A stretch of 64,000 bases of DNA from Myoxocephalus aenaeus. Its lineage: Eukaryota; Chordata; Actinopteri; Perciformes; Cottidae. Of the stretch, positions 13,603 to 26,241 are shown piece after piece. How positions within the stretch are numbered: the stretch's first letter is position 1; every line of letters starts with the position of its first letter. A model generated the notes under the pieces. The model searched no databases, was not told where the DNA came from, and worked only from the letters and a program-made list of their open reading frames with translations. Made by a program: the position numbers and the translations under genes. Location of the stretch: positions 4,064,001 to 4,128,000 of the forward strand of contig JBAMJR010000170.1 of assembly GCA_038501785.1 (NCBI GenBank), read 5' to 3'.

Positions 13603-15023
13603 TAAATTGATAAACACCACCTAAGGGTTGGTGGGAAGCGTTTTTTATGTTTTTCTCACTGCAGGGAATTCATTTAGTTGATTTGCATGATAATTTATGC
13701 AAATCACGTCAGTCCCAACTTTGCGTCCCGAAACTGTGCGTAAGTGGAACAATTTTTTTTTCATATTCCCCCTCAGAGTGAAGGTGGATGCAATTCAAAG
13801 ATCTTATTTTTTATTATTGTGATACTATGGAGCTACGACAGTTTGTATGCTGTCTATATATAAATGCTCACCCTCATTCATACACAAGTAGTGATGAACA
13901 CATATTGGCATGCTCTCAAGCACTATCCATGAATTCATAAACATCTCTAGAGCTCTCCCATACTCATTCCCCACAGCATACAACATATTTTTATACTACT
14001 TTTTCCAAATACTATGACATGCTCTGCAATTTTGTTGTCATGTATGATGTTATTCATGTTTTCCTTTGAAAATGTACTCATAATCTGGTGTTCTGATAAT
14101 GGACAACATCCTTGTTGCCTCCCATATTTTTTTTGCATTCAGCATCATGTAGTCTACCATAGTGACTCGTTCAAATGGGGTTTGCTTCCCTGAGAAAACA
14201 TCCACATGTAACATTCCTGTAAGCAGTGACTCCAAGAGAAAAGCAAAAACACATCAAGTAGAGCACACAGCACACTCATGGACGTGTCTACCTGCTGGGC
14301 AGTTTCAGTCATATTTAAGGGAAGACTTGTGGATCTGCAGCCCACTTCCTGTTTGTCTTAAATGACGAATTAGCTATGGCCAAACAGGGTGGAATAATAA
14401 ATTGCATAAATCTACAAAGACATACACTTATCGCACAGCCTTCTTTTTAATTCTTCTAATTAGCTTATCACCAAAAAATCATCCAAAAAGCACTTCTCTT
14501 TACATTCTATTTTTGACAAAACTCAAATAGTGGCCAAAATTTGTTGCTGAAATTCATAATTGACCTTAAAAAAAAAGAGGCAAAAAGTAAAAAAAATTTA
14601 ATTGGATTTGTGTTGGTCCAATTTTCACAAACTCTCACTGCAGGAAAAAAGGTTATTAAAAAAAGCAGAAAGACAAACAACAACAACAACACGGTGGCAT
14701 GGTGTTTGCCCGCCTTAACCACAAAGCCAAAAATGGAAGAAATACATTCCCGTTAGCTGTAATCTATGGGACTGTGAAGCACAGACGGTCTCCTTGTGCG
14801 CCATTTGTTTCCTGGCTTAAGCAAATCCCTCGCATATTTTTGTAGCTTGTGTTGATTTTGCAGTTTTTTTTCCTCAGTGTTGCTGCAGTCATGTTTTTCT
14901 GCCTTGATTTCACCCTTTCCCTTTGTTTTCTCTTGTTCATCCCTGGGAGACACGGAGCATAGCAGTTGAATTAGTTATCCAAACACCTTGTGAAACGTGA
15001 TAATGGATAAAGCGCATGCTCCT

Positions 15024-15066
15024 ACACACACACACACACACACACGCACACACACACACACACACA
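15024..15066. repeat. Imperfect CA microsatellite
   Basis: A CA array with one CG interruption near 15045. The flanking words CATGCTCCTACACACAC occur on both sides, so a small duplication includes the flank. Confidence 0.88.
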
Positions 15067-15423
15067 TGCTCCTACACACACGCCTGGCATGTAATTAGAC
15101 ACTTGTTGCATGTGACCAGTTTCACTTGTGCTTATTTAGTGGAAAGGTGATAGTTATTCTGCTGGAAACATACTGTCATGTATTCCATAATGATGAATGC
15201 AAGTCATATATAAATGACATACAGGACAGTTCAGTGATGTTGTGGACTGAAATAGAACATAGAACAAAAAAGCCACAATTAAGAGATGGGCAATACAATT
15301 GAGATCAACAGGCAGAGCAGAAACAAGACAAATGGAATATGAGTAACTCAGTGTTTGTGAGAGCCTTCAGCTAATTCTAGCTCAGTACCAGCGCTGTACT
15401 TCAGTAACACGCATTCACGCACA

Positions 15424-16720
15424 CAGTGGTGTATAGTAACGAAGTAGAAATACTTCGTTACTGTACTTAAGTAGTTTTTGGGGATATCTGTACTCTACTT
15501 TACTATTTATATTTCTGTTTACTTTTACTTTTACTTCACTACATTTTGCAAAGAAAAATTATACTTTTACTCCGATACATTTCTCCTGAAACCTTCGTTA
15601 CTCGCTACAAAATCAAATCTATCTTTAGAAAAAGAAAAAAATACATCGGGGACTGTGGTGGAACACAGACACCACCAAGCAGGTTTTGCGAATCACAATG
15701 TTTTGTATTTTCCCTCTACATCCTCTAGTCCAGCGCTCCCAAACCTTTATGCGTCACAGACCGGTTACGTGAAGACAATATTTTCACAGACCGGGTCCGA
15801 CCTCGGAGAGACAGGAGACAACGACACCCGACGTGTGTTCGTTATGTCCAGTCTACTCCTAACTAAACCTTTGGTCCAGTCTACTGCTTAACTTATAACG
15901 CGCTGCACAAAGACAGGATGTTGAAATGGAAGCAGGTTTTCATGCTTTTTTGGCGATCTCAGGATACTCTGCCTTGGTTTCCAGATCACCGACAGAGTTG
16001 TAACAGACTTACGTTTCATTTTTAGAGTAACGTAACATCTTGACATGTGTCAAGAGATTCCGTCTGAGGTTACCACAGACGGATGTATGCGGTCATTTTT
16101 CACAATAAAACATCTTTCCGGCCTTGATTTTTTTTTATTTAATTGAAATGTTTCATTCATTCTTTCTGTGGCCCGGTACCAAGAGACCCACAGACCGGTA
16201 CCAAGAGACCCACAGACCGGTACCAAGAGACCCACGGCGGGCGGAATGAGCATACTTATAACCACACTGTTACAAGTCCTTCATAGTGTCATATTGCTTT
16301 TTGGAGAATTATGATGATAAGTTCATAGTAGATGCAAAAGTATACTTAGGTACAATATATTATGTTGAACATAATATATATGGATGGATCCCAGCCAACC
16401 CAGTTATTGTATCAACACAACTCCTGGTCCTTGGTCACGGTGACCACAGCACTTAAAAGAATAAACTTCATAATTCTCAAAATTCTGACCCTTTGCTTTT
16501 TTATTAAAAGCATGTACTTGTACTTTTACTTTCAATACTTAAGTACATTTTATATCAGAAAAATACTTTTGATACTTAAGTACAGAAAATATCAGATACT
16601 TTAAGACTTTTACTCAAGTAGTATTTTAATAGGTGACTTTTACTTTTACTGGAGTAATTTTCCAGTAAGGTATCTTTACTTTTACTCAAGTACGGCTTTT
16701 GGGTACTTTATACACCACTG
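15424..16720 (+). mobile_element. Non-autonomous Tol2-like hAT element (1,297 bp)
   Basis: The element starts CAGTGGTGTATAGTAACG and ends GTACTTTATACACCACTG, giving hAT-type inverted termini. It is bordered by an exact 8-bp target duplication, CACGCACA, at 15416-15423 and 16721-16728; 8 bp is the hAT hallmark. Both subterminal regions are dense in ACTTTTACTT and CTTAAGTAC words, as in the Tol2 group of fish hAT elements. A perfect 12-bp-stem hairpin with a GAAA loop (15435-15462) sits next to the left terminus. No transposase frame is present; the longest frame (15478-15891, 137 aa) has no recognisable domain. A second repeat is nested inside (about 15731-16240). Confidence 0.93.
15731..16240 (+). 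mobile_element. Repeat nested in the hAT element, with three 22-bp tandem units
   Basis: The interior of the Tol2-like element changes character at CAGCGCTCCCAAACC (15731). The new segment carries ACAGACCGG words near its left end and three consecutive 22-bp units at about 16172-16235, built on CCGGTACCAAGAGACCCACA. Similar text occurs in fish interspersed repeats with hAT-like ends that I recognise only loosely. The right boundary is not sharp and no target duplication was resolved, so extent and class are tentative. Confidence 0.5.
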
Positions 16721-17560
16721 CACGCACACACACACAAATACACCGTTACCCTCCTGTCCTCTCCTTTCCCTCTCCGTCTCCTTCCCTCGGCTGCTCTTTG
16801 ATCGTCATTGCCACAGGAATGAAAGCGAAGCGACGGGTAGACAGTAAATGGCATTGGTTGGGTGCTCCATCGGTCACTGTGTCCCTGCTAGCCCTGCTGG
16901 CTAATTAGATATTCTGCCCCAACCTTGTTTGGGAGTTTATTAGTGCCATCCCTCTGCGGCGCCAGGGAGAAACTGAAGATCACGGAAAAAGAGAGAGAGA
17001 GAGATGTTGGTGCGAATGATTTGAATATCGACTCAGAGCTTCATGCAATGTCTTGGGAAGAAACCTCAATGGCGTATATGTTGCCTTGTAGTGCAGTGTA
17101 GTTCCCCTTATTGGTACTAACCATGGTCCTCGACTTTTTAATTGCTGTCCACATCTCAGATTTTGTTGGGTCACTCAGTTAGATCTGGTAATTTACTTAT
17201 TAATAATGATTTCCTCCAGATGGAGAAACAATATTTGAATCAGAGTTTTGCAAGCACGGTTTGGATTGTCAACGTCATCTTTCCACATGGCTGGACATGG
17301 GTGTCCACATACTTTTGGCTGTATACAGTCACATAGAAGGCAGCAGGCGCAGAGGATGAGTCTGAGAGGAAGATGCAGTTTACAGTGAAAAGCCTCTGCT
17401 GGTGAAAGAGGGATTGGGTGCTTTACTCATTGGCAAACGGCTGCACTTGATGAAATTACATAATCTTTTTTTTAATCGTAGATTCTGGGAAGGCAGCATT
17501 TCACTCAGCCGTTACATTCACTGTACATTAGTGGTTTTGTTTCTCTTATCTCCCCATATT

Positions 17561-17824
17561 GATACTGTGGCTCAGTGGTGAGCAGGGTCGTCCTTCAATC
17601 AGAGGATCGGCGGTTCGATCCCCGCCTCCGCTAGCCCATGTCGACGTGTCCTTGAGCAAGACACTTAACCCTAAATTGCTCCCGTAGCTGCGCCTACGGT
17701 GTATGAATGTTAGATAGTCCTGATGTGGCACCTTGCATGGTAGCTCCTCTCATCAGTGGGTGAATGATTCCTATGTAAAGCAGTATTCAGAAAAGCGCCA
17801 TATAAAATCAAAGTATTATTATTA
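17561..17824 (+). mobile_element. tRNA-derived SINE
   Basis: The head has RNA polymerase III promoter boxes in tRNA spacing: TGGCTCAGTGG (A box, 17568-17578) and GGTTCGATCCC (B box, 17612-17622). A central block, CCTTGAGCAAGACACTTAACCC, resembles the conserved core of vertebrate CORE/V-type SINEs. The 3' part ends AAAGCGCCATATAAAATC followed by an ATT repeat, as expected of a SINE tail. TATCTCC occurs on both sides (17547-17553 and 17825-17831) and may be part of the target duplication. The tRNA-like head is not followed by a proper acceptor arm, so this is not a functional tRNA gene. Confidence 0.85.
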
Positions 17825-18273
17825 TATCTCCATCATGCCACACTCAAGACTTGTTATATACATCAACGCATTCTCCATTCTTCTCTGTGACCTCTGTTAA
17901 ATAAGATGTTTATTTAGGGATAACTGGACCTTCGCACTATTGTTGCTAGTATTATTTTTGCATAGATGAGTCTACACAAGACCTGTAATTGCTGCTACAA
18001 CTAACAATAGTAATGTTACTTATTTATCTGTGCAGAACACTACAACTAAAACCAAACACCTTTTAATCTTGATGCATATTTAGAGATAATTGTCATACTG
18101 TACATTTAAAGGTAATATCAATAGTAGAAAACTTAAGGCAACTTAATATTTGTACTCATTCGTAAAGGATTTATTTCAGCTTGGTTGTACACAATTGGCT
18201 CTCTAACATCTGTCCTTCTTCTCTCCTTGATCAATGGCAACATCTTTGTGTCATAATCACTCTATTTACTTTC

Positions 18274-18336
18274 ACACGCACGTACGCACGCACACACGCA
18301 CGCACATAGACACACACACACACACAGACAGACAGA
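18274..18336. repeat. Degenerate CA/GCAC repeat tract
   Basis: A mixture of CGCA, CA and GACA units, without a long pure core. Confidence 0.8.
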
Positions 18337-20472
18337 CCTGCACAACAGTGCGGCGAGTAAACAACAGCATATCTCATGGCTACCATTTAGCTGAGTCACT
18401 TTCCTAGGGCCGAGAGTGGCACAGCATTGAGTTACTTTTGTTCTATCCCTAATTGTTTTCTGCCCGAGGATTATTGCAAAGCGATTTGAGCGGAGCAGAG
18501 GGAAACACAGTGGACTTGTGAACGTCACCTTGTTTAATTTGTCAGCCTTGATTTGTTTGCTGCAAGTGTAATTGACTCATGTCTCTACAACCGGGGGAAC
18601 AAATGAACAAAGAATGCAACCATTTTTTTTTTACTTCCTTGTCCCCTACACTCAGAGTTGTTATGTTGTTCATATGCAGATTATATATCGAGGCATCCGA
18701 TTATAAAACTATTTTTGTTATATAATACATAAAATACTGTCATCAAAACAAGCAATGTCAAGGATTGAAATAGTAAGTCAAGCACTATGCATGGATTTAC
18801 GCTATTGCATTATCAGTTTAATATTCACTGTGTAAAGTAACCTGTAGGGATTATTAAGCCCTCTGTTTTGCCTCGCAAGTATCTATGGCGTTGATGCAGA
18901 TAGCATCAGGGCAATGTAACACACTGTTAATGGAGTGCAGATAGCCTGAAGATAAACCAATCACATCACTCACTCACTCACTCACTGACTGGCATACATT
19001 TTGGATGGGGGGTAAAGTTGTGTGTGTTTTTGTGTGTGTGTGTGTGTAAACCATGACTCCATACGTATTCCAACCCTCAGGTATAATCTGATTTTCTGAA
19101 ACGGATACAATTTAGGACTATGGAACACTTATCTCTGGTAAAGCCATTGGTAGTGTAAAACTCCTCCACTCATTCCAATGCACACATCCCTTAATTTAGC
19201 CGGTGATGACTTGAACTGTTCTGCTCAGCAAAAGACAGATAATCAGTCCTGCCATCCGTGTCTTTTTATGGCCCCGGACTGAACACAGTTGATGAGTAAG
19301 GTATTCTATCACTGTTTTGACAGTGATATAATGACCCCCCTCCCCCTTTCTATTTAGCTGTTCTTACTTTCTCTGGTGTACTTCAGCCGTTCAAATCTCC
19401 TCAAGTCCCTGCTAATATTTTCTCCTCCCACTCCCTCTCTCACCTGTCCCTTCCACTCTGCCACTTTCCCTTATATCTGCCTCTCTCTCCATCACCGGCC
19501 CTCTCCCTCTTTCTGTGGAGACGTTGGTTTGTTAATGACTTCAATGCGGTTTGTGTCTCAGTTGGCGCTGACTGCGGTTGATTATCCCACCATCAGCATT
19601 CAGCATCAGTGACATCTGAGAGACTCTCCCACCCATGCTGTTCAGCCGCGATGCGCAAACACCTTGTGATGTCACACACGTATGAATATTAACAAGCAAC
19701 CGCACGCTACCGCCCGCCTTTCTTCTCAAGGCAGACATAAATAATTAGCCAGTTCTATTCAAAAAGATGTCAGTTGTATTTGAAATATTGTTGAGTTGTG
19801 GGATCTGCGGGAAGCTTTGTACAGTATGAGATTTGCAAATTGCTGCTGCCTCTGGTTCTCTTTTGTTGTGGAGCTGCCTGCATGCTTTCTGGACAATGTG
19901 GAACAGATGAAACTAGCAGAAATATTTTGAAAAAAGTGAGAGAAAAAAAGTGCCACATTATAAATACCCCATTTGCAGTTATACAGTAAGTGTATTTGAG
20001 ATTGCAACGTCTTCTTCCCCTGCAAGACCACTAAGATCACTGGTAACACATTTGCAGGCTTTGGGATTACACACATTTAAACTGAAATTGAGAGCACTGA
20101 AGGCTAACCATAAAACTCCATCAAGGCCAGATCACTCCCTTGGGCAAAGTGACGCGGTACATTACAGCTTACCAAAAAAAGAAAAGATAAGACGGCTGAT
20201 GGATACACAGTCTAATTGCTTGTGAAAGTCTCCCTATTAGCTGGTGGAATCAAATCATGTGTGTGGGAATGGAGTGCCATTTTAACCTCCACTAGGCAAC
20301 ACGATCACTGTAAGTAGAACCAACGATGAGTCATACACAGAGACACACAGAGACACACACACAGAGACACACACACAGAGCAGCAACAGTTTAGATCCAA
20401 GAAAAAAAGCCAAATTTAGCAATTTAATAATATTTTCCTTTTGCCAAAAACACACTGAAGAGCTGTAACTGG

Positions 20473-20475
<3 letters not shown>

Positions 20476-20553
<78 letters not shown>
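20476..20553. repeat. (GT)39 microsatellite
   Basis: A pure GT array of 78 bp. About 100 bp upstream (20336-20382) is a small degenerate repeat of AGAGACACAC-type units. Confidence 0.96.
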
Positions 20554-20554
<1 letters not shown>

Positions 20555-22769
20555 GCAATGGCCGGGCACTAGTTCTCAGCATTTCTGTAAGTATGATAGG
20601 CAGTCAGTGGAGAATTAGAGCTTACAGAGCACAACGGCGCATCAGCCCCTGGCCTTGACCACTGACAAGTTATAGCTGCACAGGGTCCTGTATAGAAAGA
20701 ATACTCGCACAAAAACACATGAAATACGCACATAGTTCTCAACTTTACACTTCAACTCCCTCCCCTGTTTCTCTCTTACCACCCATCATTTATTGGCTAA
20801 TGTCTTCCTTCTACTCGGCCATCAAAAATCTTGCTGCTGTATCTATTTTTCTCCCCCCACCCCCTCTTCCCTCATTCTGGGGGAAAATCAGCTGCATCAG
20901 CACTGTACTTACCTTCCAACCCTGAGAACATCCACACTCACACACACACACACATATTCACTGAATACGATTAAAGGACGAAATGACCTGATTTAGTCTC
21001 TGTCTGTTTACAGCTGTAAACACGCATATATTTCATGGGAGATCACAAACACACACGCACGGAAATGTTCAGATGAATAAAACCGCATGAGTGTGTGAGA
21101 GTGAACCCTATAGCTGTAGAGCCTAATGAAGGGGTTGCTCACCGTGACTCATCCTCAGTCAACTCAGGCTCATGGTTGGTTCCTACATACTGATGTGTGA
21201 GAGACACCTCCCTACTTTTCATATATGCTGCCCTCCCTCAACCTGCTCTTCAGCCCCGCCATCTCCTCATGACAATACCGCCACTCTTTTGCTTTGTGGA
21301 CGTCTTTCTGCACATCTGCTCTGCGTCCCTCTCCGTCTGTCTCTCCCTCTCTCGCTCCCACGGGTTGTGGTCGGATAATTGGAAGCAGAGGTTCTTCATT
21401 GAGATGATGCCGAGGCCAGTCAGGTGGAAAGCCCTCTTAATAGACCTATGCTCTCCCCATGCTTATGCAAACACTTGCACACACGTACTGTTCATTGTGG
21501 ATGCAGCCATGCACACCAACACCTATTCTTCTCCTCAGAGGCCCTCATTTCTGGGATTACGCAGCTTTCCATACAGTAGCAATGAGAACCAATGATCTCC
21601 CATAACATGCTACTCTTCTTAACTTCTCTATCTCTCTCTCTCTTTCAATCCTCTTCTGTCCATCACTCTCTTTCATCCTCCCTCCATCAATTTACCACTC
21701 GAGACACCTGTGCTGCAAATCCATTCTTTTGTATATCGCTCTATCGCAATCATATCTCAAATCTTTTCCTTGATAACAGGCAATCCCCCAGCTGGCTTTT
21801 TCACAATACCGGCTGCACGCCTCAGATTGCCACAGCCCATATCACATTGCAATATTTAATCTCCCTTCGCATGTGAAGCCAGTTTCTGTGTGTCTTCTGA
21901 CAGTATCCATTTTGTGTTCTCTTAGCCTGGAAAAATGATTTGGGCCCGTATCATGATTTGGATGCGGCAAGAATCCCTCCCAGTTTGTGGACCCCTCCTC
22001 CTCTCCGCACTTTCAGCCCCTCCATCATACCCTCTATCAATCCCCCCTTCCCTGCAGTGCGCTGCTGAACCAAGATGGCTGCCTTCCAACTCAATTTGTG
22101 GTCAGCGAAGGGGCTATTTGCATGAACATGTGTCCCATAGTTTAGCGGATATCCCACCGTGACAATCTCACAGAGAGGAGTGAAATCATGCATATATTGA
22201 AGTCCTCTTCCCTTTTTGGTTCAATTCATCTTTCCTGTACTGATGTTTTGCAATTTTCCCCCACCTCCACTGTGGTACTTAAGGATTAAGTGAAACACTG
22301 AGGCCTCTCTTAACACTGAGAGATAAAAGTGAGGGATGTAATAGATTGTAAAAAGTGGGATACACATGCAGTGAGAGAGTGCCTGTGGGAACATAAAACG
22401 AAAATTAAAGTGGCACTCTGGAAGGGAAATTTTAAGGATTAGATAAAGGTCAGGTGACAACATTATCCTTTATTAAAATCAGTAAATCAGTAGACTATAG
22501 CGTGGAAACACATTTGTGTCTATGCACAGATCAATGAACCTGTAGTGACTGGGAACAAATGATAAGCGGACACCTGTTTTTTAACATGCATGTGTATATG
22601 TGAGTTGCAAATATGTTAAATGGTTTTACTTAGCTGAAACTGGTGAAGCTGCTGCTGAAAGCTGGCTCTAATAAGACAAGGCACATTACTCAAAGGTATA
22701 TTACTTGATTCCATAATACATTGGTTATTAGTCCCCCAGATGTTGTAGTTGCCACACTAGTCAGTATAG

Positions 22770-22771
<2 letters not shown>

Positions 22772-22845
<74 letters not shown>
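22772..22845. repeat. (AT)37 microsatellite
   Basis: A pure AT array of 74 bp; self-complementary and able to extrude as a cruciform. Confidence 0.96.
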
Positions 22846-22849
<4 letters not shown>

Positions 22850-23141
22850 GTAAGAAAGATCTCGGGTCGAGAGTCTCTCTTTGGCATTTACCACTGTGCT
22901 GCTATATATGGAGTAAGCGTCATGCTACATTTAGGTTGAATTAGGGCTTTGACTTTAGCTAACGTTTGATTTTCTGTGTCAAATCAGCATGCATTTTTGT
23001 CCATGCACGAAGCCATTCAGAAGATGTGTTTGAGACGTCTCATACACAATAGTAATGAGACATAAAAAGAGGGATGGGTACCACAATTCAACGTGATATG
23101 TTTTGTGTCAGTTAACTGTTGTCTATCATAGACATTTAATT

Positions 23142-23144
<3 letters not shown>

Positions 23145-23185
<41 letters not shown>
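23145..23185. repeat. (AT)20 microsatellite
   Basis: A second pure AT array 300 bp downstream of the previous one. Confidence 0.93.
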
Positions 23186-23186
<1 letters not shown>

Positions 23187-24301
23187 TTAGAGTTGCATGT
23201 TTTATTAGGACTAGGAATAGTACCACAAACCCTAAGCCTAATTCATTAGCTCAGTTTATTGTCCCATTTGTTGGCATAACACAATTACACAAATTACGTT
23301 GTATTAAATTTAGCAAACAATCTTGTACTATTTGGTATTATTTTTGTGTTCACTTTGTAAGACATCCTATTAAATGTGCATAGGCCTTGGCACGGTTATA
23401 GTGCTGCCTTTGGTCTGCTGTCATAGATCGGTGGTGTCTGTGTGCCATGTGAACCTGGGCCACTTGGCCACAACATCAAAGATCATGCATGCATAACAAA
23501 TATGTGGTGATACTGTGGTATGGATTACATTAGCATGTGTCCTCTTCACCTGTGCTTGTAGTAATAATCCAAGAGAACCACTACATTGCATACAATGCTT
23601 CATTTTACTTTCACATTTACAATTAAGGACATTTTTAAACAACAATAATCTTTGAAAAATGAAAAAGATGGTTATGTTGAACCAACAATCTCAATGTCTT
23701 ATTTCCACACCTGCATGAATGTATATAGATGTTTCCCCTATCACTATTCACCTGTTGGGAACTCCTTACAGGCACTGCTTTGTCCTAAATAGGTTTAAAT
23801 ACGTGGTTTAAGTTACATTAGGTAAAGTGGAAAATGGAAACCCACAAAGTAAAATGGCCCTCATTAACATGTGAGTTTTCAGAATTGTGTTAGAGTGATG
23901 GTAAAACGAGCCTTAAAGACCAACGCGAAAAGAACATTCATATGGTTGTTTACTCGGTCTGACAACTTTATGTTTGTTATCTGTTCAACTGTTTGTTCAT
24001 TCCCTCACTGGCTGCTGTGTTTCTAATTTACTGCGGATCCACGATTGCAGTTACTCTGTCTCTTGCTGATGGAGAAAAATCTGTTGAGCGTCTCTGTATC
24101 GTTGAGGTCTTGGCATTTTAATAATTTGTGGATGATTCAGAGCCTCGTTATACAAAAAGTTATCCTTGAATGCTGAAGGGAACAGCTGGCTTGATGGAAG
24201 TGGGCTTCATACCTGACCTTGCAACCAACTGTGCTGTTGATTGGATCTTTTTTATTTTTTGGGGTCTGACTGTTATTGTCCTTCTGTCCATTTGTTCTCA
24301 G

Positions 24302-24414
24302 GTTAACGGGATTCCAGCTGCCTTCACCCATTGTGAGTACAGGCTCCAGGCTCACACTGTGGCTACTGTCCGACTACGCCGTCAGCGGGCAGGGATTTAA
24401 TGCTGTCTATGAAG
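24302..24414 (+). CDS. csmd2: CSMD2-like exon: second half of CUB domain 1
   Basis: This 113-bp exon follows a TTGTTCTCAG acceptor and ends at GAAG|GTAACA. Its first base completes the Arg codon begun by the exon at 6400-6616, giving continuous RTRLTGFQLP. It encodes 37 further residues up to NAVYE and leaves one base for the next codon (phase 1). LTGFQLPSPIVSTGSRLTL, SDYAV and GQGFNAVYE are the closing beta-strands of a CUB domain, with the usual GF.A.Y ending. It contains no cysteine, so CUB1 here has a single disulfide, which agrees with the first CUB of CSMD proteins as I recall it. Frame, phase and family match leave little doubt that this is real. Confidence 0.94.
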
Positions 24415-25687
24415 GTAACACAACGTCCATGTTGTTTATTTTTGAGCCAAATGATCATGTTGTGACATGTTTGCCTACGGCTAAAATCTGGATGTGACGA
24501 ATTTAAGCTCAATCTCCAATTACTTGTCAAAAATGCCACATCTCTCTTCTGAAACTGTCAAATTCTCCTCAATTGATTTATACATTGCACTCATGTGAGT
24601 CATTTATGCCAATACATGTTCAGCCACAAATTGGAAGAAAACAAAGTGAGGAGGAGAGAATGCTGTGTTTACTGTGACTCATGTTGCAGTTCAAAAGTAG
24701 CTAGTGTGCACTGAACTAAATTCAGACGATTTAATTGAAAGCCATTATATCCAGCTAGGTTATCGTCCTTCCCATGCCAGGACTGGGACCTTTATCATGG
24801 TGACATGGAATGCTTTATGACCCATGGCGTGATGATATTAATGATGGCACTCATCAAACCCACGCAGGAGGAAAGACGAGCTTAGGGAGGGGAAGGAGAT
24901 ACAAGGGAGTGACTAATTAGGCTAATTACCTGACAGGAGTTTGTCAGTCTTTTTGAGATATCGTGAACGTGGGGAATGGGGATATGGGTGAAGCCCCATC
25001 AAGCGACTCGGGAGGCCTAAGACCACATTGCGTGACTAGATAAAACCACAGACAAAAGAGCAAAGAGACGGTTTGTTAACTCCACTGGGAAGCAAGTGGG
25101 GCATCGTGCCTTTCTTTCTCACTGATGGAAACAAAGCTGTCATACTTGTCTAGTTTCTGACCTTGGATTATGTAGCTGTCTCTTGCTTCAAATATATGTT
25201 TGTAAAAACTTTTAAAAAGCAGTTAACTATATTAAATAACACTGTAAATGATCATGTTGGTGGTTTGAAAATGTTTACTACTTTGGAATACGACTTTCTT
25301 TCTTTGTTCTCCATGCAGTTATACACTCATGCATACACTGTGCAGACACGCATACATCTAGCATAACGCAAAGAGAACAATTTAAAACAATGAAAGAATT
25401 TACTCTTGCAGTGACTTTGGTATCATAGTATGGGGTTAATTCAGTCTCTTTAATGGCAAATGCACACAGAAAGATTCACAAATGCGCACAGAACAATTCA
25501 CAAATATATTTGATTTACAAATGCACACAGAAGGGTTTACAAATACATTCCAATGATTTATATCAATGTATAAAAAAAAAATCACAATTTGTTTGTGAAA
25601 AGCTTCACATTTCCGATTGGCTTTTATGAGACTCCCCTGCCGTCCTTTGGATTCGTAAATGCATTTTTTCTATATGGACCTATCCGT

Positions 25688-25837
25688 AGCCAATCAGACG
25701 TCGCCCTCATTTTCAACCAATCACATGAGTGCAGCTCCCCCCTCCCCTACCCACGAGGGCGGTGCCAGCGTACAGTTACGGAATTTGCGGAGGTGATCAG
25801 TCAAACAATGGCGCTGGTACACACAACTGAAAGTTGA
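25688..25837 (+). promoter_or_regulatory. Promoter-like segment in left arm of the fold-back element
   Basis: Within the arm are two CCAAT boxes (25690-25694 and 25717-25721), a GACGTC core between them (25697-25702), a C-rich GC/GT-box-like stretch, and AACAATGG (ATG at 25808), a good vertebrate initiation context. The frame from that ATG is only nine codons, MALVHTTES, then stop. The same arrangement is mirrored on the minus strand of the right arm (ATG complement at 26744-26746). Whether it acts as a promoter is inference from motifs only. Confidence 0.35.
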
Positions 25838-26178
25838 CGTTCTCTAAATACTACAGTTGTTGAGTCACAACATGAAATTTTAGGATGTTTTCAGGCGAGA
25901 AGTTAGTTGTTTAAGCATCAAATCTGTAGTCCGTTCATCTAAAAGCAGCCGACTTAAAAAGATACGCCGACGGGTTGAGGTCCGGCTCGTGGGACAGCTG
26001 AGTCCCGCCGGCACCGGGCCGAGAGCAGCCTGATCCCGGCAGGACTTTTTGAAATGATCCGCTGGCTCCGATTTCTCCGTAGCGGTTAAACATTGATTTT
26101 ATTGATTTTATTTTTACTGTAATTGACCTCCTTGGAGCATATCCTGCTTTATCAATTAATTAATATGTATTTTTTATT

Positions 26179-26182
<4 letters not shown>

Positions 26183-26238
<56 letters not shown>
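26183..26238. repeat. (AT)28 microsatellite in fold-back spacer
   Basis: A pure AT array within the spacer between the two inverted arms. Confidence 0.94.

Positions 26239-26241
<3 letters not shown>

Noticed and set aside
17287..17335. Tc1/mariner-like terminus (GGTGTCCACATACTTTTGG)
   Set aside because: It resembles the end of a fish MITE family, but no matching opposite terminus or TA-bounded unit could be found.
17563..17640. tRNA gene
   Set aside because: The A and B boxes are good, but the sequence continues into a SINE core and tail and lacks a paired acceptor stem.
25589..25837. 82-aa frame present in both arms of the fold-back element, as a possible conserved protein
   Set aside because: Identity between the two frames follows from the arms being copies. 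The sequence has no recognisable domain, and its only good ATG context gives nine codons.
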